Source of the DNA: an uncultured Bacteroidota bacterium
GTDB taxonomy: Bacteria > Bacteroidota > Bacteroidia > Chitinophagales > Chitinophagaceae
Assembly (NCBI GenBank): GCA_903837525.1
Contig: CAILUU010000016.1
Location: forward strand, 1-64,000
DNA: 64,000 nucleotides
Direction: 5' to 3'
Shown here: positions 16,800-26,856 of the stretch, piece after piece
How positions within the stretch are numbered: the stretch's first letter is position 1
Layout of the letters: each line of letters opens with the position of its first letter
Notes under the pieces: generated by a model
What the model was told of the DNA's origin: nothing
Seen by the model: the letters and a program-made list of their open reading frames with translations, nothing else
Databases searched by the model: none
Made by a program: the position numbers and the translations under genes

Positions 16800-17636
16800 T
16801 TATTGTTCTTCTACTTGAAAGGTAATTGGTTGACGACGATAAGCGTTTACCTCTCTACCATTTTGATTAGCTGGCCTCCAGCTTTTTGTTTTTTTAATTA
16901 CTCGTACAGCCTCGGAACACATTCCATAACCAGGATCGCTTTCGCAACTAATATCACTTAAGCTACCGTCTTTACTTACAATAAATCTTACAATAACTTG
17001 GTATACACCTGCATTGGCCCCATTATCTACGGGTACTTCGCCACGTAAATTATTCATTAAATAACTACGCCAAGCAGCATCTCCACCTGGATATTCAGCC
17101 TCTTTTTCTACTTTGGTCCAAATTTTATTTTCATCATCATCTCTCTTTACCTCTACCACTTGTGTACCCTTAGTTTCTTCTGGTGCTACTTCTACCTTAG
17201 CGTCTTTATTATCACTTTCCACTGTTTTTGTAGAAATTACTTGATCTTCTTTAATTTCTTCAATTTTCTCATCCTCTTTTACCTCTTCATCTTTTACAAT
17301 TTTGGGGGGGGTAAATTTTATCTGATTAATTTCGGGTGGTGGTGGTGCCTTTGGTGGCGGTGGTGGCGGTGGTGGCGGTGGTGGTGGAGTTTCTTTTTTA
17401 ATCTCTGCCAATTGAGTATCCAATACATCCAACTGCTCCGATCCGGTTTTGTTAAAAACTGTAGCATAAAGCAAAGAAGCAAAAAATATTAATGCCGCTA
17501 ATGCTGCTGTAAACAACAAGGCTTTAGTTAAACGTTTGTTGTAGGTTTTGCGTAAGTCGTAAGCACCGTATTGTTTATTTTTACCATCAAAGATGATATC
17601 TAAAATATCGGAACTTAAAATTTTGTTTATATCCAT
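16800..17636 (-). CDS. tonB: Energy transducer TonB
   Basis: The 278-residue protein couples the inner-membrane proton motive force to outer-membrane TonB-dependent transporters. It has a cytoplasmic N terminus with the Bacteroidota-type FDGKNKQYGAYDLRKTY, one membrane helix (about 39-60), a periplasmic Pro-rich stretch with 12 consecutive Pro (84-95), an acidic/Lys-Glu linker, and a C-terminal TonB domain (YPGGDAAWRSYL, VRFIVSKDGSLSDI, SEAVRVIKKTKSWRPA). It is the last gene of exbB-exbD-exbD-tonB. Confidence 0.95.
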   Translation of the reverse strand: MDINKILSSDILDIIFDGKNKQYGAYDLRKTYNKRLTKALLFTAALAALIFFASLLYATVFNKTGSEQLDVLDTQLAEIKKETPPPPPPPPPPPPKAPPPPEINQIKFTPPKIVKDEEVKEDEKIEEIKEDQVISTKTVESDNKDAKVEVAPEETKGTQVVEVKRDDDENKIWTKVEKEAEYPGGDAAWRSYLMNNLRGEVPVDNGANAGVYQVIVRFIVSKDGSLSDISCESDPGYGMCSEAVRVIKKTKSWRPANQNGREVNAYRRQPITFQVEEQ

Positions 17637-17695
17637 TGTTATACACTTTAATAATTAGATTTAAAAGGGCAAAAATTCCATAAAGAATTTTTACT

Positions 17696-18244
17696 TTATT
17701 TTATCCCGTTAGCTTCTTCTGTTTTTTGAATAAGAATAGACTCTGTATCGGTAATATCTACCTCGGCATAATGCCCTGGGGGCACAGCGGTTACCGTCAT
17801 TTCGTCTAGTATATCAATCGCATTTTTAAAAGTAGCTTCTTTATCTGCTTTTATAATATACATTAAATCGCCTAGGGGTGTTGCTTTCTTCTTAGCAGAA
17901 ATTAAATCTCTAATTTCTTTAAAATTGCTGCTTTTAAATTGCTCACTAATGGTTTCTGCAACCAACTCTCCATAATAGTAATATACTTGATCAGCTTTGC
18001 CCAATAAAATGGTCATAGCCCCACTGTTTTTTACTTTTAACTGGTTAGCCGGATCGTCTTTAGGTTCGTTCATACTCATTGCTGTTGGCTTACTCATTGT
18101 TGTAGTAAACACAAAAAATGTTATGAGCAGAAAACCTAAGTCCACCATTGGTGTTAAGTCAACTCTTGTAGATAATTTTTTACCTTTTTTTACGCCAGGG
18201 CCTTTTTTATGACCGCCACCGGACGAGGTATCCATTTCTGCCAT
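17696..18244 (-). CDS. exbD: ExbD/TolR family protein, second copy
   Basis: A 182-residue ExbD: one membrane helix near the N terminus with the conserved Asp in VDLTPMVDLGFLLITFFVF, and a periplasmic domain. The Asp in MVDLGFLL is the proton-carrying residue of the family. The region before the helix is Gly- and Lys-rich (GGGHKKGPGVKKGKK). It lies 26 bases after the first exbD copy; two ExbD paralogues per operon are usual in Bacteroidota. Confidence 0.95.
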   Translation of the reverse strand: MAEMDTSSGGGHKKGPGVKKGKKLSTRVDLTPMVDLGFLLITFFVFTTTMSKPTAMSMNEPKDDPANQLKVKNSGAMTILLGKADQVYYYYGELVAETISEQFKSSNFKEIRDLISAKKKATPLGDLMYIIKADKEATFKNAIDILDEMTVTAVPPGHYAEVDITDTESILIQKTEEANGIK

Positions 18245-18270
18245 GATAAACTATTTTAATTAGTTAAATA

Positions 18271-18951
18271 TTATTTTTTTAATGGCTCTCCTAAAGCATC
18301 AACACCCTTTCTATTATTTTCGTACAGCTCTGTTCCCATAGGAGCTTTTTCTCCGTTGGTTACAATTCTAAATTTAAAAAAGTTATTCTTTTTTAAAGCG
18401 TACTTAATATTTTTAAAAGAAGGGTATTTGGCTAAATTATCGCCTTTAATGAGCATAATTTCTTCTAGCTTTCTTGAATCTCCACCAGCATATGCATTTG
18501 AAATTGCTCTGTACCAATCTACCAGCTCGTTGGTAGCGCTATCTGCAACGGGTATACCTTCCATTTTATTTGCAGGGATATCTTGTTGTAGAGCTAGTGC
18601 TCCTTTAAGCATACTTAATGGCATACCATATACTTGTTGACGGTTTAGTTTATTTAGTTCTGCTTCGGTTAAACCTAACCCTCTGTTGGTATTTAACAGT
18701 GCTAAAATCTCTTTTTTCTTAGTATCATCACCCAACATTAAAAACACTTTCCCTTCTTTTGTTAAAGTAGTAAGTATAGATTTTTCGGGAGCTGCTTTTG
18801 AAGACACCGATGATGGAGCTTGAACAGCAACTGCCTCTGGTGGCTTTTGCTTGGTAGCCAATATAAAAAATGAAAGCAACAAAAATGCAACATCACACAT
18901 TGCCGTCATATCTATATGGGTACTTTTCCGTGGTAATTTGGCTCTTCCCAT
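18271..18951 (-). CDS. exbD: ExbD/TolR family protein, first copy
   Basis: A 226-residue ExbD with the helix HIDMTAMCDVAFLLLSFFIL and the conserved Asp (MCDVAFLL), followed by the longer periplasmic region of the first ExbD in this type of operon. The C-terminal part contains the usual MLIKGDNLAKYPSFKNIKYALKK. It acts with ExbB and TonB in the inner membrane. Confidence 0.94.
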   Translation of the reverse strand: MGRAKLPRKSTHIDMTAMCDVAFLLLSFFILATKQKPPEAVAVQAPSSVSSKAAPEKSILTTLTKEGKVFLMLGDDTKKKEILALLNTNRGLGLTEAELNKLNRQQVYGMPLSMLKGALALQQDIPANKMEGIPVADSATNELVDWYRAISNAYAGGDSRKLEEIMLIKGDNLAKYPSFKNIKYALKKNNFFKFRIVTNGEKAPMGTELYENNRKGVDALGEPLKK

Positions 18952-19000
18952 AATTATTTTATTTTTTAATTAGATTCAAATCTTGAAAAAATCCATAAGC

Positions 19001-19852
19001 TTATTTGTATAAACTAGCAAAGCTTTGTGTTAATGTAAAGCCACTTTCATCTATACCATAAGTAATACCATCAATTTTTGTTGTAAACATATTGTAGAAA
19101 ATAATGGCAACAGCCGATGTACCAATACCTAAAGCAGTATTATACAAAGCCTCCGAAATACCTACAGATAGTTTAGCAGCAGCATCGCCTCCACCTTCAC
19201 CATCACCTAATGCAGAGAAAGAACGAATCATACCTAGTACCGTTCCTAACAATCCTAATAGAGTTGCAACAGAAGCTATCGTTGATAAGAATACTAAGTT
19301 TTTTTCTAACATTGGTAATTCAAGTGCAGTAGCTTCTTCAACTTCTTTTTGAATAGCCATTACTTTTTGATCCGTATTTAACTCAGTATTGTTAACCATA
19401 TCCTTATAGCGGTGTAAACCAGCTTTCATTACATTACCAACACTTCCTTTTTGCTTATCGCACTCAGCAACAGCAGCATCTACATTTTTATTAGCTAAGT
19501 GATATTGTACTTTACGTATAAACTCTGCATTATTACCGGTACCTGTTGCTTTGCTAATAGTTAAAAAACGCTCAATAATAAACGTAACTACTGTTAAAAA
19601 ACAACCAATTAAGATAGGTACAATTATACCACCTAAATACATTTTGCTTAACGCTGTTTTAGGACCATCATGCTCTGGCCAAAAAGCACCTGTTCCTGGC
19701 TTTGTAAAATTGCCTGCACTTCCTAATACAAATCTCCAAATTAGATAGCCTGCAACTACGCAAACTATTGGAGCTAATAATGAAATTGCGTTACTCGATT
19801 TTTTTACCTGAACTGAGCTTACTGGTTTTGCAGTTAGTTTTGTTTCTGCCAT
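19001..19852 (-). CDS. exbB: MotA/TolQ/ExbB proton channel family protein
   Basis: With the ATG at 19852 the protein has 283 residues; the frame is open upstream to 20008 but that extension has no support. It carries an N-terminal helix (LLAPIVCVVAGYLIWRFVL), a second helix (GGIIVPILIGCFLTVVTFIIERFL), and the paired helices of the family (LVFLSTIASVATLLGLLGTVLGMI, LYNTALGIGTSAVAIIFYNMF). It forms the proton-conducting complex with ExbD to energise TonB and is the first gene of the operon. Confidence 0.94.
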   Translation of the reverse strand: MAETKLTAKPVSSVQVKKSSNAISLLAPIVCVVAGYLIWRFVLGSAGNFTKPGTGAFWPEHDGPKTALSKMYLGGIIVPILIGCFLTVVTFIIERFLTISKATGTGNNAEFIRKVQYHLANKNVDAAVAECDKQKGSVGNVMKAGLHRYKDMVNNTELNTDQKVMAIQKEVEEATALELPMLEKNLVFLSTIASVATLLGLLGTVLGMIRSFSALGDGEGGGDAAAKLSVGISEALYNTALGIGTSAVAIIFYNMFTTKIDGITYGIDESGFTLTQSFASLYK

Positions 19853-20200
19853 GACATTCAAATTTTTAGTTGATAAAATAATTACAGTTTGTTTTAAAAT
19901 AATATTAGTACACAATACTACAAAAAATGTATTTACATAAGTTGTAAAAAATACACATCTTATCCATAGAGTGAACGCACAAGTTAATAAAATATTTGAA
20001 AGCAACAACTTATGCTAAATTATTTTTTTATTTTTTTTATTCATGCAAAAGCTAGCGTTTTACACAACTAAAATTGATTAATAATTAGAATTTCGAGTTT
20101 GTAATAGATTAGATTTAAAAAAGAACCCCGGTATAACTAAAGTTGCCAACCTTTTAAAGGTTGGCAACTTTAGTTATATATCGACAATTTCAACAATAAC
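19853..20200. other. Intergenic region upstream of exbB
   Basis: No gene is seen in 348 bases apart from the long hairpin at 20132-20178. The exbB promoter must lie in the AT-rich part nearest 19852, but no exact TAnnTTTG box was found. Confidence 0.4.
20132..20178 (-). terminator. Perfect 23-bp hairpin after the ABC permease
   Basis: Two 23-base arms (20132-20154 and 20156-20178) are perfectly complementary around a single T. It lies 22 bases downstream of the permease stop. The missing loop means the tip must open by a few pairs. Likely a terminator or mRNA-stabilising structure; no long T-run follows on the minus strand. Confidence 0.65.
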
Positions 20201-21484
20201 TTATTCGTATCGCAAGGCCACAATAGGATCTAATTTAGCTGCTTTATAGGCAGGGTATAGGCCTGCAGCAAGCCCTACAAGTGTACACACTAAAATCCCC
20301 CCAAATATCCAACCCCAAAGCAATACTAGTCCACTTTTTAATAGTAGGCCTATTATATTACCTAAAATTATACCAACTACAATTCCCCAAAATGCTCCTA
20401 ACAAACTAATAATGATAGATTCTGCAACAAATTGATTACGAATGTCGGTACTAGTACCGCCCAATGCTTTTATTAAACCAATTTCTTTTGTACGCTCTGT
20501 TACAGCAACTAGCATAATATTCATTAACCCAATAGATGAGGCTAATAACGTTATTAATGCAACCCCAATAATGCCTTTTTCTAAAAAGCCTAGATTGTTT
20601 TCTAAACTTTTTGCTATGCTATCGCTTTTGTCAATAAAAAAGTTTTCTTCTTCTTTTATATCCAATTTACGTATTGGCCTAAATGTTCCCTTAGCCTCTC
20701 CAACGGCAGCTTCCAAACGTTTAACATCATCAACCATAATTCCAATATTAAAGCTAGCATTGTTTGTTGCATATAACCTTCGTATAGTATTGTACGATGT
20801 TAATACAATTTTACCTGTGTTAAAAAATGAGCTTGAGCCTTTATCTTTAAGCACCGCAATTACCCGATAAGGTATATGGTCCACCTTAACAATTTTATCT
20901 ATAGCCTGCTGAATATTTTCGGGATATAATTTATTAGCAACGGTACTACCCAGCATGCATACATTTCTTCCTGTTTCTACTTCGGTCGGTGTAAAGTTTC
21001 TACCTAGTGCAATAGTGTAACCATTTAATTCTAAATAATTTTCATCTCCTCCCAATACATTAATATCTGGATTTGTTTTCTTTCGTTCATTATTTACCAC
21101 CAAACCGCCACCACCCCTTACGGCAATGCTAACTTTTGCAGGAAATAGATATCTTTCTTTAAACGTTCTTGCTTCTTCGTAGGTAATTAATTTTCCTATG
21201 TTGGATTTTTTTTCTTTTAAGGATGATTTTTTTTCTGCTTTTGAATCATTTTGAGGTCCGCCCCCACCTATCCTAATTTTTCTTTCTTTAAAGCGAATGC
21301 TAAAAGCATTTGCCCCCATTGTGCTAAACGTACTGTTTAGGCTATAACTAGCAGCCTTTAATGCAGTTAAAAACCAAATTAATGCACAAATACCCAATGC
21401 AATAATTGCTACAGTAATACCCGAACGCAATTTATTACCTCTAATATTTCGCCACGAAAGTGCAACGGTGTCTTTATACGTCAT
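20201..21484 (-). CDS. ABC transporter permease, MacB/FtsX type
   Basis: The 427-residue protein has the MacB layout: first helix at about 20-42 after WRNIRGNKLRSGITV, a large periplasmic domain (about 45-300), and three C-terminal helices with the family motif TERTKEIGLIKALGGTSTDI. Such permeases export peptides, lipoproteins or drugs together with a cytoplasmic ATPase. No ATPase gene is adjacent, so the partner is elsewhere. A Lys- and Ser-rich insert at about 70-95 precedes the periplasmic core. Confidence 0.9.
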   Translation of the reverse strand: MTYKDTVALSWRNIRGNKLRSGITVAIIALGICALIWFLTALKAASYSLNSTFSTMGANAFSIRFKERKIRIGGGGPQNDSKAEKKSSLKEKKSNIGKLITYEEARTFKERYLFPAKVSIAVRGGGGLVVNNERKKTNPDINVLGGDENYLELNGYTIALGRNFTPTEVETGRNVCMLGSTVANKLYPENIQQAIDKIVKVDHIPYRVIAVLKDKGSSSFFNTGKIVLTSYNTIRRLYATNNASFNIGIMVDDVKRLEAAVGEAKGTFRPIRKLDIKEEENFFIDKSDSIAKSLENNLGFLEKGIIGVALITLLASSIGLMNIMLVAVTERTKEIGLIKALGGTSTDIRNQFVAESIIISLLGAFWGIVVGIILGNIIGLLLKSGLVLLWGWIFGGILVCTLVGLAAGLYPAYKAAKLDPIVALRYE

Positions 21485-21543
21485 ACGATAAAGTTATGCA
21501 GAGATGTTGAATGTTAGGATGGATTTTTTATGAGTGGGAAGAG

Positions 21544-21568
21544 CCCCAAACCCCTAAAGGGGCTTTTG
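21544..21568. repeat. CCCCTAAAGGGG palindromic element
   Basis: CCCCAAA, then CCCCTAAAGGGG (21551-21562), then CTTTT. One of several related palindromes in the nuo region, here between nuoN and the ABC permease. Confidence 0.7.
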
Positions 21569-21625
21569 AGAAATGCTTACACTTAACTCTTTGGGGAAAT
21601 TGTCCAAATTGGTAGACTCTAAAAA

Positions 21626-23020
21626 TCAATAATACAACCAATCTGTAAGCAACCCCGGCATTACACCCAATAGAATTATTAAAACAGCAGTAATTATAAG
21701 CATTAATTTAAATGCCGGAGTAATATTTTCGGTAAGATCGCCTTCTGCAGATGAAGATTCTTTAAAAAATATGGCCTGTATTATTTTAAAATAATAGTAG
21801 GCACTAATAGCAGCACATAACACAGCTAAGATAATTAACCAAGTGTAACTAGCCACTTCTGCAGCTGCCATTAGCATATAAAATTTACTTTGAAAACCAG
21901 CAGTAAGGGGCACACCTGTAAGCGATAATAAAAAGACTAAGCCCGTAACAGCTAACACTGGTTGCTTTTTTGCTAATCCATTAAAACCATCAATGGTATA
22001 ATCTTTCATTTTTATTAAAATTGCAAAAATTCCAATGGTCGCTAAGCTATAAGCAGCAGCATAAAGTATTAAACCTTCTTTTGCTTTTTCGTTTAGGGCA
22101 AATAATGCAAACAACATAAACCCTGCTTGTGCAATACTTGAATAGGCCAACATACGTTTTACACTTTGTTGAAAAACGGCTGTTAAATTACCCAACACCA
22201 ATGTAGCTGCGGTTATTAAAACAATTAATTTTTGCCATTGAGGTTGTAATACACCAAAGCCGTTATCAAACAAACGTAAAAAAGCAAAAAAGCCTGCCGC
22301 TTTTACAATTGTTGCCATAAACGAAGTAAACACTGTTGGGGCACCATCATACACATCTGGTGTCCAAAAATGAAAAGGTACAGCGGACACTTTAAACGAC
22401 ATAGATATTAACAAGAATACTAAGCCTATTGCAATTAAAGGACTCATTTTACCTACGCCAAAACCTAATTGACTTATGTAAAAAGTAGCTTGGTCGTTTC
22501 CGCCATAAATAAATGCAATACCCATAAGCATGATGCCCGTACTAAATGCACCCATTAAAAAATACTTGAGTGCCGCCTCATTACTTTTTAAATTTCGTTT
22601 ATCGCTACCTGTTAGTATGTATAGGGGTATAGATATAATTTCTATTCCAATAAACAACATTAATAAAGTATTAAATGTAGCGGATATAGCTACCCCACAT
22701 AAAACAAAAAATAGTAAAGCAAAATATTCTGCAACATAGCTACCTACTTTTTCTATTGCGCTACCACTTAATAAAAAATAAATTAGTGTACAAAGCAATG
22801 CCACACCTATAAATGCAAGGTTAAAGCTATTAAACGTAAGCATATTTTTTACATTAAATGTAAAAAAAGACTCTTGGCTTAAAAGCTCTACCATATTAGC
22901 TATTAAAATAACTATTATACCCCCAATAGCCACAAAACGTGGAAGTGTTTTGCTTTTGCTAAACGCCCCAATCATCATTAGTACAATGCCCAAAAACGCT
23001 GTTAATAGTATAGTATTCAT
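21626..23020 (-). CDS. nuoN: NADH-quinone oxidoreductase subunit N
   Basis: NuoN is one of the three antiporter-like, proton-pumping subunits of complex I. The 464 residues form about 14 helices. The core shows ALKYFLMGAFSTGIMLMGIAF and FKVSAVPFHFWTPDVYDGAPT, with the conserved Lys and Pro residues of the channel. It is the last gene of the nuo operon, 32 bases after nuoM. Confidence 0.96.
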   Translation of the reverse strand: MNTILLTAFLGIVLMMIGAFSKSKTLPRFVAIGGIIVILIANMVELLSQESFFTFNVKNMLTFNSFNLAFIGVALLCTLIYFLLSGSAIEKVGSYVAEYFALLFFVLCGVAISATFNTLLMLFIGIEIISIPLYILTGSDKRNLKSNEAALKYFLMGAFSTGIMLMGIAFIYGGNDQATFYISQLGFGVGKMSPLIAIGLVFLLISMSFKVSAVPFHFWTPDVYDGAPTVFTSFMATIVKAAGFFAFLRLFDNGFGVLQPQWQKLIVLITAATLVLGNLTAVFQQSVKRMLAYSSIAQAGFMLFALFALNEKAKEGLILYAAAYSLATIGIFAILIKMKDYTIDGFNGLAKKQPVLAVTGLVFLLSLTGVPLTAGFQSKFYMLMAAAEVASYTWLIILAVLCAAISAYYYFKIIQAIFFKESSSAEGDLTENITPAFKLMLIITAVLIILLGVMPGLLTDWLYY

Positions 23021-23052
23021 ACCCTATTTCTTAGTGGAATTATTTTTTATTT

Positions 23053-24540
23053 TTAATTAAATTTTAGCATTAATGCTTCTACCGTTCCTTTTGTTAAGTT
23101 TATCATGGGTTGAGGATAAACCCCCATCATAAAAATTAATACCACAACTACACTCAAAATAATTTTTTCGTGTAATGCAATTTCTTTTATTGCTGTTGTA
23201 ATAGAATTTTCTTCGCCATAAAAAACTTTTTGTATCATATTTAAGGTATAAACTGCTGCCAAAATAATACTAATACCTGCTGCTACTGCATACCATTTAT
23301 TAAAAGCAAACAAGCCATTAAACAACATAAACTCTCCAATAAAAGCATTTGTTAGCGGTAAAGCTATATTTGCTAAAGCTATAACTACTAACAAAATAGT
23401 AAGTATTGGAGCCTTATGTGCTACACCACCTAGTTGTGATATTTTACGAACGCCTGTTTGCCTTTCTATTAATTCAATTACTATCCACAAGCCAATAATA
23501 TTTATACCGTGGCAAAACATTTGTAGCATTACACCTTGTAAACCTACTTCGGTTTTTGTAAAAATACCTGCACACATTAAGCCAATGTGTGCAATAGATG
23601 AGTAAGCTACTAATCGTTTTAAATCATCTTGCTTTAACGCAATTATACTGGCATAAAGCATCCCTATTACGGATAAGCCTATAATAATAGTATCGAACTT
23701 TATTGTTGCTTGGGGAAATATAGGCAACAACCAACGCAAGCAAGCAAATAACCCCATCTTAACCATTATACCACTGAGTACCATTGTGGTTGCTGTTGGT
23801 GCTTGTTCGTAAGCATCGGGCTGCCAAGTATGAAAAGGGAAGATGGGCATTTTAATGGCAAACGCAATAAAAAACAACCAGAATAACCAATTTTGTTCGG
23901 TTGGATTTAACCGAACCCCAGCAAATGCATATAATGCAAAACTATGCCCGTTCCCATTAATATTTATAGTATGCAAATACACATAAATAATGCCTATTAA
24001 CATTAGTAACGACCCTGCAAATGTGTACACAAAAAATTTAAAGGTTGCTTGTATTCTTCTCTCACCACCCCATTGGCTACTTAAAAAATAAACGGGTATT
24101 AATGCAAGCTCCCAAAAGAAATAAAATGACATAGCATCCATTGCTGTAAACACACCCATTAAACCACTTTGAGCTAATAGCATTAAGCCATAAAAGTTTT
24201 TTGCACTTTTATAGGGTGTATTGTATGTAGCTACAAAAATTATTGGAAAAGCAAATGCAGTTAAAAGCGTAAGCAATCTTCCCATTCCATCTAACCCTAA
24301 AATAAAGCTACCATTGTTCATATATTTTAGGGTATATGAGGCTTTATTTAAAGCCAAGTATTTTGCATCATCACTAAAATATAAACTTACAAATGAAATA
24401 CATAAGGTGATAATGGAAACTAATAAAACCCAAGATTTTACTTTACTATTATCCTTAAATAAAAAACATACTAAGCCTGCTAATAAGGGAAACCATACTA
24501 GCAACTCAGGAAACGTTATCCAAACATCTTGTGGGTTCAT
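23053..24540 (-). CDS. nuoM: NADH-quinone oxidoreductase subunit M
   Basis: The 495-residue antiporter-like subunit has the channel motifs FFWELALIPVYFL, RIQATFKFFVYTFAGSLLM and FPFHTWQPDAYEQAPT, and the FLG-like loop FNGLFAFNKW late in the protein. It lies in the inner membrane distal part of complex I, six bases after nuoL. Confidence 0.96.
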   Translation of the reverse strand: MNPQDVWITFPELLVWFPLLAGLVCFLFKDNSKVKSWVLLVSIITLCISFVSLYFSDDAKYLALNKASYTLKYMNNGSFILGLDGMGRLLTLLTAFAFPIIFVATYNTPYKSAKNFYGLMLLAQSGLMGVFTAMDAMSFYFFWELALIPVYFLSSQWGGERRIQATFKFFVYTFAGSLLMLIGIIYVYLHTININGNGHSFALYAFAGVRLNPTEQNWLFWLFFIAFAIKMPIFPFHTWQPDAYEQAPTATTMVLSGIMVKMGLFACLRWLLPIFPQATIKFDTIIIGLSVIGMLYASIIALKQDDLKRLVAYSSIAHIGLMCAGIFTKTEVGLQGVMLQMFCHGINIIGLWIVIELIERQTGVRKISQLGGVAHKAPILTILLVVIALANIALPLTNAFIGEFMLFNGLFAFNKWYAVAAGISIILAAVYTLNMIQKVFYGEENSITTAIKEIALHEKIILSVVVVLIFMMGVYPQPMINLTKGTVEALMLKFN

Positions 24541-24546
24541 ATCTTG

Positions 24547-26427
24547 CTAAAAAAACAATTGAATAATAAATAAAACTAAAATACCTAACACCATTAACAA
24601 AACGTAGTTACCTATTTGTCCGCTTTGTAGTAAACGAATTTGGCGGCTACCATAATTTACTGCCTTACCTACTCCATTAACCATTCCATCAATTCCTTTC
24701 TTTTCTACAATAGTATTAAAAAAAGCTGCAATGGCTTGTAAAGGTTTTACAAGTATTGAATTGTACAACTCATCAACATACCATTTATTTTCTAAAATTT
24801 TACCAAAGGCAGATGATTCTTCTTTAGGCTCGTAATTTTTAAATTTAAAATAGGCCCAACTAATTACTGCTAAAATTAATACAACAGCACCACCCATTAA
24901 CATATACTCTGTTGCATGAGACAATGTAGTTTGATGAGTTTGTTGTATTACCGGAGAAAGAAAATGGGTTAAACTTTCGGTACCGCCAAATAGCGCTGGA
25001 GTATTTACAAAACCAGCAATGGCAGATAATATAGCTAAAATAATTAACGGTACCGTCATAGCTGCTGGGCTTTCGTGTACATGATTCCACTGTTTTTCTG
25101 TTCCTCTAAACTTACCATTAAATGTAATAAACAATAAACGGAACATATAAAAAGCCGTAAGACAAGCTGTAAATAACGCTATAGAATAAACGATTTTGTT
25201 ATGTTCGTACGCTCCAATCAAAATAGAATCTTTGCTAAAAAAACCACTTAACGGCGGTATACCTGCAATAGCTAAACATCCAATAAAAAAAGTGATGTAA
25301 GTAATTTTCATTTTACTTTTTAGCCCACCCATATTGTTAATATCTTGCTCGTGATGCATACCATGAATTACTGAACCAGAACCAAGGAAAAGCAAGGCTT
25401 TAAAAAATGCATGCGTCATTACATGAAATACGGCAGCAATATAATTACCTGTACCTAATGCCAAAAACATAAAACCTAACTGACTTACAGTTGAGTAAGC
25501 TAACACTTTTTTAATATCGTTTTGTTTTAATGCAATAGTAGCAGCAAGCAAGGCTGTAGCCAAACCAATCCACATGATAATTTCTTGAGTAAGTGGTGCT
25601 AAATTGTACAACACGTTACTACGAGCAATCATATATATGCCTGCGGTAACCATGGTTGCAGCATGAATTAACGCACTCACGGGTGTAGGGCCGGCCATTG
25701 CATCGGGCAGCCAAGTAAATAATGGTATTTGTGCACTTTTCCCTATAGCCCCAACAAATAGTAATAACGTAATTCCAGTAATATCTGTAGTAGATAATTT
25801 AGAAAGATTTGCAAATACATCGGTAAAGTTTGTAGTACCTAATTTATTCAACAACCAAAATACCGCCAATAAAAAACCTAAATCGCCAATACGATTCATT
25901 ACAAATGCTTTTTTTGCTGCATTGGTATAGTTTACATTTTTAAACCAATAACCAATTAAAAGGTATGAGCAAAGGCCTACACCCTCCCACCCTATAAATA
26001 ATATTACATAGTTGCCCCCCATTACAAGCAGTAGCATACTAAATACAAAAAGATTTAAATATGCAAAATATTTTGCATAATCTTTTCCATCTTCTTCATG
26101 CATGTAGGCTGTTGAATACACATGAATTAAAAAACCTACCCCAGTAATAATTAATAAGAAAAGAGAGGATAATGGATCTATCTGAAAATCGAATCCAATT
26201 GTAAATGAATTGATATCAATTAAATTAAAATAATGTGCAAGATGCGAATTGCCTCCCTTTACATTAAAGAAAACATATAAAGAAAGTAGAAAGGAAAATA
26301 ATATGACTCCGCTTCCAATAATACCGCTCATTCTTTTACTAAGAGAATTTCGTCCTAGTCCATTAATTAAAAAGCCAATTAAGGGGAGTAATGGAATTAG
26401 CCAAACCATTTGTAAAACATTATCCAT
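24547..26427 (-). CDS. nuoL: NADH-quinone oxidoreductase subunit L
   Basis: The 626-residue NuoL is the most distal proton-pumping subunit. It has GWEGVGLCSYLLIGYW, KKAFVMNRIGDLGFLL, PLFTWLPDAMAGPTPVSALIHAATMVTAG, and the long C-terminal lateral helix region followed by a last membrane helix. It starts 52 bases after nuoK. Confidence 0.97.
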   Translation of the reverse strand: MDNVLQMVWLIPLLPLIGFLINGLGRNSLSKRMSGIIGSGVILFSFLLSLYVFFNVKGGNSHLAHYFNLIDINSFTIGFDFQIDPLSSLFLLIITGVGFLIHVYSTAYMHEEDGKDYAKYFAYLNLFVFSMLLLVMGGNYVILFIGWEGVGLCSYLLIGYWFKNVNYTNAAKKAFVMNRIGDLGFLLAVFWLLNKLGTTNFTDVFANLSKLSTTDITGITLLLFVGAIGKSAQIPLFTWLPDAMAGPTPVSALIHAATMVTAGIYMIARSNVLYNLAPLTQEIIMWIGLATALLAATIALKQNDIKKVLAYSTVSQLGFMFLALGTGNYIAAVFHVMTHAFFKALLFLGSGSVIHGMHHEQDINNMGGLKSKMKITYITFFIGCLAIAGIPPLSGFFSKDSILIGAYEHNKIVYSIALFTACLTAFYMFRLLFITFNGKFRGTEKQWNHVHESPAAMTVPLIILAILSAIAGFVNTPALFGGTESLTHFLSPVIQQTHQTTLSHATEYMLMGGAVVLILAVISWAYFKFKNYEPKEESSAFGKILENKWYVDELYNSILVKPLQAIAAFFNTIVEKKGIDGMVNGVGKAVNYGSRQIRLLQSGQIGNYVLLMVLGILVLFIIQLFF

Positions 26428-26479
26428 ATGTATTCAATAAGCAATTAACATTACTAAAAAACATGTAGTAATAGTAAAT

Positions 26480-26812
26480 TTAGTTTTTAAGTCTGTTTAA
26501 AAAATTAATATCTACCACATGTGTATTTCTATACATCATTACAATTATAGCTAGGCCAACAGCCACCTCTGCTGCAGCTACTACCATAATAAAAAATACA
26601 AAAATTTGTGCGTTACTTACTACACTTGGGTTAGTAAGACCAACCGGCGATAGTGCATGCATTTTAGAAAACGCTACTAATAATAAATTAACAGCATTAA
26701 GCATAAGCTCAATACACATAAAAACAATTATTGCATTACGCCTTGTAAGTACACCCATTACACCAATACTAAATAGTGCAACGGCTAAACCTATATACCA
26801 CCTTATCTCCAT
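26480..26812 (-). CDS. nuoK: NADH-quinone oxidoreductase subunit K
   Basis: The 110-residue NuoK has three helices with the conserved Glu residues in [13 protein letters not shown] and [13 protein letters not shown], needed for proton transfer in complex I. Normal size. It is separated from nuoJ by 382 bases holding a broken gene. Confidence 0.96.
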   Translation of the reverse strand: MEIRWYIGLAVALFSIGVMGVLTRRNAIIVFMCIELMLNAVNLLLVAFSKMHALSPVGLTNPSVVSNAQIFVFFIMVVAAAEVAVGLAIIVMMYRNTHVVDINFLNRLKN

Positions 26813-26856
26813 AAAAAACTGTTATGACTAATTACAAGAATTAGTGATTAAAAAAA

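Noticed and set aside
17160..17492. Trp/Arg-rich frame opposite tonB
   Set aside because: It is produced by the Pro-codon repeat of tonB read on the other strand.
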